DNA from: an uncultured Saprospiraceae bacterium
GTDB taxonomy: Bacteria; Bacteroidota; Bacteroidia; Chitinophagales; Saprospiraceae
Direction of reading: 5' to 3'
Length of the DNA: 64,000 bases
Assembly: GCA_937926205.1 (NCBI GenBank)
Contig: CALEYL010000001.1
Location: 1-64,000, forward strand
The position numbers and the translations under genes are program-made. A model generated the notes under the pieces. The model had not been told where the DNA came from and ran no database searches. It saw only the letters and a program-made list of their open reading frames with translations. Shown piece after piece: positions 44,849 through 52,848 of the stretch; the stretch's first letter is position 1, and each line of letters opens with the position of its first letter.

Positions 44849-45529
44849 ATGAAAATTACCTACTACGGTCATTCCAGTATTGGCATCGAAACAATGGGAC
44901 GCCACCTGCTTTTCGATCCTTTTATTACCCCTAATGAGCTTGCTGCGTCTATTGATGTGGGCAGCATTCCGGCAAATTACATCCTGTTGTCGCACGGTCA
45001 TGGGGATCATGTGGCGGATGCTGCATCCATTGCAAAGCGAACAGGCGCCCTCATTGTTTCCAATTATGAAATTGTTTCCTGGTATCAGGCACAGGGATTA
45101 AATGGGCATGGCATGAACCATGGCGGAAAGTGGGCTTTCGACTTTGGAAAAGTGAAGTATGTCAATGCCATCCATTCCAGCATGCTTCCCGACGGATCTT
45201 ATGGCGGCAACCCCGGCGGTTTTGTCGTTTGGAATGAAGAGTGCGCTTTTTATTTTGCGGGCGATACGGCCCTGACCATGGACATGCAACTTATTCCAAT
45301 GACCTGTCCGTCACTCGATTTTGCCATATTGCCCATCGGGGGCAACTTCACCATGGATTATGCAGATGCGTTGATTGCGAGCGATTTTATCCGCTGCAAT
45401 ACCATCATCGGATGCCACTACGATACCTTCGGTTTAATCAAAATTGATCACAATGTGGTAAAAAAAGCTTTTCTGGATAGGGGAAAAACGCTAATTTTGC
45501 TCTCCGTTGGCGAAAGCATGGAGCTCTAA
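44849..45529 (+). CDS. Metallo-beta-lactamase-fold hydrolase, UPF0173 family, 226 aa
   Basis: MBL fold with LLSHGHGDHVADA (metal-binding HxHxDH) and GDTALTMDMQLI. The UPF0173 group includes YtkL/YddR-like hydrolases of unknown substrate. Length is typical. The ATG at 44849 follows a promoter; the long frame from 44738 crosses that promoter. It is divergent from fbp. Confidence 0.88.
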   Translation: MKITYYGHSSIGIETMGRHLLFDPFITPNELAASIDVGSIPANYILLSHGHGDHVADAASIAKRTGALIVSNYEIVSWYQAQGLNGHGMNHGGKWAFDFGKVKYVNAIHSSMLPDGSYGGNPGGFVVWNEECAFYFAGDTALTMDMQLIPMTCPSLDFAILPIGGNFTMDYADALIASDFIRCNTIIGCHYDTFGLIKIDHNVVKKAFLDRGKTLILLSVGESMEL

Positions 45530-45615
45530 GAGCTTGTTCGCAACATACTGCCTTTACGGGTGGAGCACGATGCATCTGACGCTCCGCCCATCACTTTCGA
45601 TAAAACATCGGGTAA

Positions 45616-46416
45616 ATGGGAAAAGTGATCGCCATAGCCAACCAAAAAGGGGGCGTCGGCAAAACAACAACAGCCATTAATCTGGCGGCAAGTCTTGCCA
45701 TTCTGGAGAAGAAGATTTTGCTTATTGACGCCGATCCTCAGGCAAATGCCTCCTCAGGGGTAGGGTTGACCAGCGATGTGGTGGAAACCAGTATCTATGA
45801 CTGCATCATCAATGAACTGGATCCCGCTGAAGCCATCTACGAAACGGATACGCCTAATCTGCACATCATGCCTTCCCACATCAATCTGGTAGGGGCAGAA
45901 ATCGAGTTGGTCAACCGCTCACGCCGGGAATTTGTCATTCGCGACATCATCGACAAAGTCAAAGATGAATACGACTATGTATTTATTGATTGTCTGCCCT
46001 CGCTGGGCCTGACAACGTTGAACGCGCTGACTGCTTCCGATTCTGTTCTGGTTCCGGTACAATGTGAGTTTTTTGCACTGGAAGGTTTGTCTAAGTTACA
46101 GGAAACGATACGCCTGGTTCAAAAAAACCTCAACCCGAGTCTAACCATCGAGGGCATTCTGCTTTCCATGTACGACAGCCGGCTTCGATTGGCGAATGTC
46201 GTTATCAGTAAAGTTCGGGAGATTTTTCAGGACAAGGTTTACGATACCATCATCCATCGGAACTCCAAGATAGGAGAGGCGCCCAACATGCACATGCCGG
46301 TCGTCCTCATCAATGCAGGAGGAACGGGAAGTGTTAACTTTCTGAACCTGGCCAATGAGTTTCTGATTAAAAATAATGACCCGGCAACTGTAGGTCACGC
46401 GGTAGCCAGCGTGTAA
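45616..46416 (+). CDS. parA: Chromosome partition ATPase ParA, 266 aa
   Basis: Deviant Walker A NQKGGVGKTTTAINLAASLA, and the Asp-containing segment LLIDADPQANASSG. This is a chromosomal Soj/ParA with no N-terminal HTH extension. It forms gradients on the nucleoid that move ParB-parS complexes. parB follows 53 nt later. No parS site was found close by. Typical of replication-origin neighbourhoods, although dnaA and gidB are not seen. Confidence 0.94.
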   Translation: MGKVIAIANQKGGVGKTTTAINLAASLAILEKKILLIDADPQANASSGVGLTSDVVETSIYDCIINELDPAEAIYETDTPNLHIMPSHINLVGAEIELVNRSRREFVIRDIIDKVKDEYDYVFIDCLPSLGLTTLNALTASDSVLVPVQCEFFALEGLSKLQETIRLVQKNLNPSLTIEGILLSMYDSRLRLANVVISKVREIFQDKVYDTIIHRNSKIGEAPNMHMPVVLINAGGTGSVNFLNLANEFLIKNNDPATVGHAVASV

Positions 46417-46469
46417 ATAGTTGTCTGTCTTTAGATAGACACTAATTCGCGAAATTAATATTTGATGGA

Positions 46470-47390
46470 ATGGCAAAACAAGTAGTAAGAGTAGGTACAA
46501 AGCAGTTGGGATCCGGAATTGACGCTCTTTTTTCCGCAAAAATTGACGATGCAATCCGGGAAAACCCCGCAGAAGTCGTTCGTGAACTTTCTCATACTTT
46601 TGCGAACATTCCAATTGGTGAGATTGAAGCCAATCCCGATCAGCCAAGAAAAGAGTTTGACCCTGATGCTCTGGACGAACTGGCTGCTTCCATTCGCGTA
46701 CACGGACTCATCCAACCCATCACTGTCAGGCGCCTGAGTCCGAGCGAATACCAGTTGATTTCAGGAGAACGGCGTCTCCGGGCTTCGAAATTATCAGGGT
46801 TGACGGAAGTTCCTGCGTATATACGCATCGCCAACGACCAGGAAATGCTGGAAATGGCGCTGATTGAAAACATCCAGCGCGAAGACCTGAATGCGATTGA
46901 GGTAGCCATTACTTATCATCGCTTAAAAGAAGAATGTAACCTCACCGACGAACGCCTCGCAGAGCGGGTCGGAAAAAAGCGCAGCACCATTACCAATTAC
47001 CTCCGTTTGCTGGATCTGCACATAGAAGTTATTGAGGCCATTAAGCGCAATGATCTGAGTATGGGACATGCCCGTGCCATTGCCAGCATCGAAGACAAAT
47101 TGCTGCAAAAAGAAGCCCTTGCAGAAGTACTCAGCAGGGGGATGTCGGTGCGCGATACGGAAAAATTAGTGAAAGCATATTCCGGAAAAGCGGCTAAAAA
47201 AGCGCCTGCGCCAAAACCAGGCTCCGATAAACTTCCTTCAGATTACAATGTCATCCTTGGGGATTTTCGGGCATTTTTTGGATCCGGACGTATCCAGATT
47301 AAGCTGGATGAAGACGGTAAAGGCCAGATTTTAATTCCCTTCGACAGTGTGGATCAGCTTACTGAGTTTTATCGCTGTGTAGAGCAATAA
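46470..47390 (+). CDS. parB: Chromosome partition protein ParB, 306 aa
   Basis: CTP-binding N-terminal domain with the arginine-box region GERRLRASKLSGLTE and ENIQREDLNAIEVA, then the HTH (KRSTITNYLRLLDL) that binds parS. The C-terminal dimerisation domain closes at VDQLTEFYRCVEQ. Length is typical. It pairs with ParA directly upstream. A TAATATTTG sequence just before the ATG may be a promoter variant. Confidence 0.95.
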   Translation: MAKQVVRVGTKQLGSGIDALFSAKIDDAIRENPAEVVRELSHTFANIPIGEIEANPDQPRKEFDPDALDELAASIRVHGLIQPITVRRLSPSEYQLISGERRLRASKLSGLTEVPAYIRIANDQEMLEMALIENIQREDLNAIEVAITYHRLKEECNLTDERLAERVGKKRSTITNYLRLLDLHIEVIEAIKRNDLSMGHARAIASIEDKLLQKEALAEVLSRGMSVRDTEKLVKAYSGKAAKKAPAPKPGSDKLPSDYNVILGDFRAFFGSGRIQIKLDEDGKGQILIPFDSVDQLTEFYRCVEQ

Positions 47391-47455
47391 GCATAAGGAA
47401 TTCATAAAAATCTTCCGTCCCGCATCATGTTGTGCGACTTAAACGTTCAGGGTTT

Positions 47456-48034
47456 ATGAAATTACCATTACTGCTATTACTGTTTTTAGGGTTGTCCGGC
47501 TTAATGCCCTCAAAACTGAGTGCCCAGTCTTCACCGGCTCCGGATACGACCGTCCAGACTGCTCCCGTCAAACAGAAGTTTTTGCCCGTACCCAAAAAAT
47601 CCCTCATCTGGTCGGCTATCCCGGGGGGAGGGCAATTCTACAACAGGCGCTACTGGAAAATTCCGCTTGTTTATGCTGCGCTTGGAGGCATGGTTTATCT
47701 CATCGACTACAACCAAACGAACTATCGCAATTTGAAAACGGCCCTCGAATTAAAAATTCAGGATTTGCCTCATGAGTACAGCGGAACCCGGATTGATGAT
47801 GTACGAACCCTCCGCAATTTGCGCGATGAATTTGATAAAAACACCCAGCTTTCCTATATCGGTACGGTGATTGTTTATGCCTTGCAGGGCATTGAAGCCT
47901 ATACTGACGCACACCTGATGAACTTCGACATCAATGAAGACCTGAGCCTTCAGCTTAAACCTCACATAGAATTGAATCCTGCCACGCAAACCATGGCGCC
48001 CGGTCTGGGGCTGCGTTTGTGTTTCTCCAAATAA
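47456..48034 (+). CDS. DUF5683 domain protein, 192 aa
   Basis: A signal peptide (LPLLLLLFLGLSGLMPSKLSAQ) is followed by a short Pro/Ala linker and a membrane-associated domain (SAIPGGGQFYNRRYWKIPLV). DUF5683 proteins sit downstream of parB in many Bacteroidota genomes. Function unknown. The ATG at 47456 begins the signal peptide; 47432 is earlier in frame. Ends 56 nt before the sigma-gene promoter. Confidence 0.82.
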   Translation: MKLPLLLLLFLGLSGLMPSKLSAQSSPAPDTTVQTAPVKQKFLPVPKKSLIWSAIPGGGQFYNRRYWKIPLVYAALGGMVYLIDYNQTNYRNLKTALELKIQDLPHEYSGTRIDDVRTLRNLRDEFDKNTQLSYIGTVIVYALQGIEAYTDAHLMNFDINEDLSLQLKPHIELNPATQTMAPGLGLRLCFSK

Positions 48035-48090
48035 AAGTCGGAAAAAAACTGTCACATTTTGCGCTTACCCGGATAAAGGGTAAAAGCAAT

Positions 48091-48120
48091 TTTGCATGGC
48101 TGATTTTTTGAGTAATTTTA
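48091..48120 (+). promoter_or_regulatory. Promoter of the sigma-factor gene of the CHAT locus
   Basis: TTTG at 48091-48094 and TAATTTTA at 48113-48120, 18 nt apart. Transcription would begin near 48126. This excludes the frame start at 48096 and supports the ATG at 48165. Confidence 0.55.
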
Positions 48121-48164
48121 GCCCGGGTCGCTCTGATTTACATCCAAAACCAAACGAGCTGATA

Positions 48165-49094
48165 ATGGGGCAGAACAAACACCAGGAAGTGCTTGCGGCA
48201 TTGCTATTGAGCATTGACGCAGATGGCGCCAGGAAAAAGGAAAAGCGTTTAGCCAGAAAAGCCGCTTTTGCCAAAGCAGAAGTCGCATACGCTGCTGACT
48301 TCGAGCAGGAAGTTCATGCCGGGTACCAATTTGCAACCGAAAAAGAAAAAAAAGACGCCTTTAGGCACGCTTTTTCTAAAATTCACGATGCGGTTGAACG
48401 GGATCGCGAAAAATGGATTGCGGAAGAAGGCAAACGCCTGCCTTCGTTTTTGAACGATGGCGGCAGGTCCTACCTGGCAAGCATCTGCCAAAGCGTTGCG
48501 GATGTACCTGAAGATGCCGAAATTGTACGGGAACTGCAAACCGGTCGGAACGACGCCATCTTTCGGGTGTACGAAAATTACCGCGACTACTTTATTCGTT
48601 TTGCCGGCAAACAATTTCCTTCATTGGATGAGGAAACGATTGCAGATGTTTATCAGGATACCTGGATTGTCATCATTAAGTACGTTACAGATCAGAAATT
48701 CAGGATACACCGGGATGAACAGGGCAGGGAGTGGCTGATTGGACTGCGCAATAAAGCAAGCATCAAAACCCTGCTTACGGCTATCGGCATCAATATGCTG
48801 AATGGTTCATTAAACGCTTTGGATCAGGCTAAACAGGAATTGGATCCAAACATGCCTGAGACTAATGATGATGAAAGTGGTTTTTCAGACGAACAAAGAA
48901 GCCAATTGAGTGAGGCCCTAACAAAACTCGGCGAAAAATGCCGGTTTTTGCTGACATGCAGGTATTGGGTCAACCTGTCTTATAAAGAAATTTTGGACGT
49001 ATCAGGAGCAACTTCCGAAGAGGCCCTGCGAACGCAGACAAGTCGTTGTCTGAAGTATCTAAAGAAAGCTTTTTTACAATTGCGCAATGCCTGA
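48165..49094 (+). CDS. ECF-type sigma factor with a long N-terminal extension, 309 aa
   Basis: Residues 1-125 are a charged, Lys/Glu-rich, alpha-helical extension not found in ordinary ECF sigmas. It has no family I recognise. Region 2 follows (AIFRVYENYRDYFIRFAG, then ETIADVYQDTWIVIIKYV, about 130-180). Region 4 lies at about 245-305 (LSEALTKLGEKCRFLL, NLSYKEILDVSGATSEEALR). The next gene encodes a single-span membrane TPR protein in the position of an anti-sigma factor. The ATG at 48165 follows the promoter; 48096 would put the gene before it. Targets unknown; the convergent protease genes are candidates. Confidence 0.82.
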   Translation: MGQNKHQEVLAALLLSIDADGARKKEKRLARKAAFAKAEVAYAADFEQEVHAGYQFATEKEKKDAFRHAFSKIHDAVERDREKWIAEEGKRLPSFLNDGGRSYLASICQSVADVPEDAEIVRELQTGRNDAIFRVYENYRDYFIRFAGKQFPSLDEETIADVYQDTWIVIIKYVTDQKFRIHRDEQGREWLIGLRNKASIKTLLTAIGINMLNGSLNALDQAKQELDPNMPETNDDESGFSDEQRSQLSEALTKLGEKCRFLLTCRYWVNLSYKEILDVSGATSEEALRTQTSRCLKYLKKAFLQLRNA

Positions 49095-49178
49095 GAAGGC
49101 CCAATTCGAATTTGAGTAAAACAGGCAAACCCCGACATCAAAATTTGCCAGACAAAAACACAATTCAAGAAAGAAGAC

Positions 49179-49895
49179 ATGAAAGAGGAATTAAACACCA
49201 ACATCAAAAAAGAATTACCGGGGGCATTGCGCGATGCCATTCGGAAACACCCCCTGAAAAAACTGCTACAGGAAGAGGAAGCGCGCATCCGGTTAAAATC
49301 GGCTGAAAAAGTTTCACCCGCTCCGCCGGCGCCTTCTGAAATTCAGGCCCGGGTTGTTCCGATCTGGCGCCGCATAGCCGCTGTTGCCGCTGTCATATTG
49401 GTGCTGGGCTTTTCAGGATTCTATACCTGGCAGACCTATTTTGCACCGCCCCCTTTAGCCATTTCGCTGATGATACCGGCTAAAGCAGTAGTGCATGCAG
49501 GAGGGAGTATTGCAGAAGAAAATTTCAGAAATGGAAGAGAAGCTTATGCCGAAAAACAGTATAAAAAAGCCATAAGCCACCTCAAACAAATACCTTCCAC
49601 TGCGAACTTCTATCACGAAGCCCAACTCCTTCTCGCAAATGCTTACCACCTCACAGGTGAATTCAATAAAGCCATTCCGATTTATCGCCTTTTTCTCGAC
49701 AATAACAGCGCCTTGTTGATCAAGGTCAGTGGGGAAAACCAAAGGGAAGATAATTTAAGATGGAATCTCGTATTGGCCTATTTTGGTAGTAAACAGCTGG
49801 AGCAAGCCCGTTCTGAACTCAATAAATTGAAGCAGCTTCCACAAATTAGCAAGCAGATCAAAAGTAATATGGCCATTCTGGAAAAACAGCTCTAG
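49179..49895 (+). CDS. Single-span membrane protein with TPR-like periplasmic domain, possible anti-sigma factor, 238 aa
   Basis: The N-terminal 60 residues are charged and cytoplasmic-type, but lack the zinc-finger seen in many anti-sigma factors. A transmembrane segment lies at about 64-84 (IAAVAAVILVLGFSGFYTW). A TPR-like array fills the rest (about 115-235: AYAEKQYKKAISHLK, LLANAYHLTGEFNKAIPIY). The topology matches membrane sensors paired with ECF sigmas, inferred from position. The stop codon overlaps that of the convergent TPR-CHAT gene (49892-49895). Confidence 0.68.
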   Translation: MKEELNTNIKKELPGALRDAIRKHPLKKLLQEEEARIRLKSAEKVSPAPPAPSEIQARVVPIWRRIAAVAAVILVLGFSGFYTWQTYFAPPPLAISLMIPAKAVVHAGGSIAEENFRNGREAYAEKQYKKAISHLKQIPSTANFYHEAQLLLANAYHLTGEFNKAIPIYRLFLDNNSALLIKVSGENQREDNLRWNLVLAYFGSKQLEQARSELNKLKQLPQISKQIKSNMAILEKQL

Positions 49896-52765
49896 GTCCG
49901 CCGTCGTCGCCGGAAAAAGAAGCCTGTACCAAACAGCATTAAGACAAGTGTGCTATAAAAAGCAATCGTTACAAAGGGCTGGCTTTTTTCAGGCAGGTGA
50001 ATGGCCGCCATATCGCCTACAGGCACGATGCCTGCCCAAAAGAAGGGTTCTGCATCTTTATCGTCCTCCTGGTTTTGTATCCACTGATATTTGGCTTTTG
50101 AAAGCGCTTCGTCTTTTGGGCGATCATTCTGGAGTTGCTGGTAAAATTCTTTCAGCAGTACGCCGGAAGTATCTGAGTTTACTGCCCACAAGGTAGTTAC
50201 AATGCTGGAAGCACCGGCTGCCGAAAAGCCCCGGGCCAGGCTGATGATGCCTTCACCCTGATACAGGCGACCTATTCCGGTTTCGCAGGCACTGGTTACG
50301 ACCATTTCGGCGTTGAGCGGCAGATCGTATATTTCATAAAGATACAGGTACCGAATGCTGTCCGGAATTTCCTCCGTTCCTCCGTTCATTAACAACCAGG
50401 AATTATTGGAATTGCGGTCGTCCATTTTTCCGTGGGTTGCAAAATGCAGAAACCTGGCGCCAGACAGACTCTTTTTTAAAGCCGCTTTGGTATCTACATT
50501 TTTGAATTTTTGGTAAAAGAGCGCCCAGGGCGCTGCAAACAGGCTTTGCAGGGCGGCAATTTGGCTGCGAAAAGTCAATTCTTTGGTCAGGCAAAAGGCA
50601 AGCAGTTTATTCGCGCCTTTACCTTTCTGGTGTGTCTGCATTTCTTTTAACAAAGCAGCAGAGTAATTATAAGCCATTTGATAACCTTTGGGCCCCATAC
50701 CGGCATATGCATAACTTTTATAAGCGCCGATTTTTTCGGGCTGTTTCATCAAGAGGGCATCGAAAGGCATATAACCAAGCACATCGTCTGGTATGACCAC
50801 CAGCCTCGTTGGTTTGGCTTGTGGCGAAGCCTCAATCGGCGCCAGCAAATGTTGATACAATTCGTAGGCATATTTTGCATAAATACTGTCGCAAAAGCTT
50901 TTTATGCGATTAAATCCAAGGCTGGTTTTTAACTTGAGCAGGGTGGAATCCTTAATTTCACTTTCCAGGGTATATGGCAGTCGAATGCCGATTTGTACCA
51001 GGGAATCTACTTTTCGGTTTAACGCTTCACGGCCAATGCCAACAGGGAATATTTCAAGATTGCCCTGTTGCGGCAGGTAGAACACATAAGATTCCTGATC
51101 TCCGATAAAATATTCAACAAGTGCCTGATTGGAATATAGGAGCTTTTGAACAGAAGTAAAATCCGGAGAATTAATAGTGGTCAGTTTTCGGTATTGTTCG
51201 TTGGTTTGAAAAACGGAATCAATCCTATCCAGTTCTTTTTGTAATCGTGTAATCTTTTTTTGAACAGCTATCTGTTCTTCTGAAGTACCGGACTTTTCAA
51301 ATTCATTATTCAGGAATTTTAGCTGCTGTTGCCCAAGCCGCCATGCTTCCTGCGTTTTTTGGTCAACGTCGGGCAATTGACCCCGCGCTTTCATCTGGAG
51401 AATGGTTTCCATCAGCACATAAGCTTTGCTTTGTTCGGCGTAGGCAAAAGCTTTTTCTTTTTGGGAAAGCGCCAGAGAGGCTTTAATGGCGCCTTCAAAT
51501 ATTTTTTTGGTTAAAGCGGCTAATTTTATTTTTGAGGATTGATTGGGCATGGATTGCCGAAAGCGATTCGTTAGGTGAATGGCAGCATCGTACCAGGCTA
51601 AAGCCAGTTTGGTATTCTTCTGCCTCAGCAATGTTGTTGCTTTTCCCCACAACGCCTCCAAAATATTGATCCTGTAATTTCCCAAAACTGCATCCGGTTC
51701 AAGCTCCAGAATACGCTCCGTAGTTAATGTGCTGACTGGAATATTGGTAAATATGCTTAGGGCCCGGTCGTATTCCCTGATCGCGTCGGTATAATTTTTT
51801 TCTTCCCTTAATATATCGCCATTTAGGGAATAATTTCCGGCGAGTTTTCCTTTGGTTAAAGGAGAAGCTTCATTGTGTTTCGAATTAAGGGTAATGGCCT
51901 GTTTCACCATTTTCATAGCTTTTGAAAGATCGCCGCTTTCCAAATAGATCAATGCCCGATTGTGGTGATCTTTGGCGATATCCTCACCCGGATTGTTGGC
52001 AAGCACAGAGTCATATTGAATCAACGCCTTCCGGAAGTCTTTCTTCAACCCATAGCCAGCCCCGCTATTAATAAAAGGTATATAACTTTCACCATCTCTA
52101 AGCCCTGTTGCGATGGCCAGTTCTGCATAGCGAATGGTACTGTCTGCCTCCAGCCAGTCTAAATGAAGGCCACTGTAATCCAGGTAAGTGTCTCTGCAGT
52201 GCCAGTTAGCCTGATCCTTCATCTGATCAATCAGGGTAATCGCAGTCCGATAATTCCTTATGGCTTCATCAAGATTGTCCCTTTTATACTGGACTCTGCC
52301 CATGTAATGGTAAGCTGTTATGCTGCGTTCAAGTTTCCAGTTAAAGACTTGCTTATATTGATTAAGGCTGTCCAGAAAAGCCAAACATTGTTGCTGGAGT
52401 TTGTATGCCTTTTCGTAATCACCGGTATCGTAATAACAATTACCCTTGTTTTGGGTGGCTTTAAAAATTCCCAATAAAGTAAAATCCTTGATAGAATCAG
52501 GCGCCTGATTCATTTTAGACGCTATTTGCCTGAATATAACGAGGGCCTCATTGTATTTTTCGATTGCGGCTTCTCTATCTTTAACTTTGGTTTCAAGTGT
52601 TACCGCCTGTTGGCGAATGTCGTTGGCTTTATTGTAAAGTGATAAAAGCGTATCGACGTTGCTTTCTGAGTTTTGGTCAGGTAATTTTTGCCTCTGAGAA
52701 TCGTCTGATTCACAGAATGGCAAAGACCATAACAAAGCCAGAATAAAAATGGGGCGGATATGCAT
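49892..52765 (-). CDS. Periplasmic TPR-CHAT (caspase-like) protease with C-terminal membrane anchor, 957 aa
   Basis: A signal peptide at 1-18 (ILALLWSLPFC, a poor lipobox) is followed by roughly ten TPR-like helical pairs (about 30-450), then a helical spacer. The CHAT domain (about 600-925) has a catalytic dyad: H778 in HFATHG and C827 in TSACETG. The C-terminus is a membrane span (about 933-951) followed by RRRRR, which places the protease on the periplasmic side. CHAT domains are caspase-family peptidases seen in separase and the Craspase partner Csx29. It is 83 nt downstream of the subtilase gene on the same strand and ends tail-to-tail with the TPR membrane protein gene. Substrate unknown. 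Confidence 0.88.
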   Translation of the reverse strand: MHIRPIFILALLWSLPFCESDDSQRQKLPDQNSESNVDTLLSLYNKANDIRQQAVTLETKVKDREAAIEKYNEALVIFRQIASKMNQAPDSIKDFTLLGIFKATQNKGNCYYDTGDYEKAYKLQQQCLAFLDSLNQYKQVFNWKLERSITAYHYMGRVQYKRDNLDEAIRNYRTAITLIDQMKDQANWHCRDTYLDYSGLHLDWLEADSTIRYAELAIATGLRDGESYIPFINSGAGYGLKKDFRKALIQYDSVLANNPGEDIAKDHHNRALIYLESGDLSKAMKMVKQAITLNSKHNEASPLTKGKLAGNYSLNGDILREEKNYTDAIREYDRALSIFTNIPVSTLTTERILELEPDAVLGNYRINILEALWGKATTLLRQKNTKLALAWYDAAIHLTNRFRQSMPNQSSKIKLAALTKKIFEGAIKASLALSQKEKAFAYAEQSKAYVLMETILQMKARGQLPDVDQKTQEAWRLGQQQLKFLNNEFEKSGTSEEQIAVQKKITRLQKELDRIDSVFQTNEQYRKLTTINSPDFTSVQKLLYSNQALVEYFIGDQESYVFYLPQQGNLEIFPVGIGREALNRKVDSLVQIGIRLPYTLESEIKDSTLLKLKTSLGFNRIKSFCDSIYAKYAYELYQHLLAPIEASPQAKPTRLVVIPDDVLGYMPFDALLMKQPEKIGAYKSYAYAGMGPKGYQMAYNYSAALLKEMQTHQKGKGANKLLAFCLTKELTFRSQIAALQSLFAAPWALFYQKFKNVDTKAALKKSLSGARFLHFATHGKMDDRNSNNSWLLMNGGTEEIPDSIRYLYLYEIYDLPLNAEMVVTSACETGIGRLYQGEGIISLARGFSAAGASSIVTTLWAVNSDTSGVLLKEFYQQLQNDRPKDEALSKAKYQWIQNQEDDKDAEPFFWAGIVPVGDMAAIHLPEKSQPFVTIAFYSTLVLMLFGTGFFFRRRRRT

Positions 52766-52801
52766 GTGTCGGTTTTTTTTTGAGATCAGGAAGGAAGGGA
52801 A

Positions 52802-52838
52802 GCGCCGGTATCCGCTAAAATATTGCGAATACCGGCGC
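52802..52838 (-). promoter_or_regulatory. Stable hairpin between the subtilase and TPR-CHAT genes
   Basis: GCGCCGGTATCCGC (52802-52815) and GCGAATACCGGCGC (52825-52838) form a 14-bp stem with one mismatch. No T run follows in the direction of transcription, so it looks more like an mRNA stabiliser or attenuator between the two genes than a clean terminator. Confidence 0.5.
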
Positions 52839-52848
52839 CAGGAATTGA

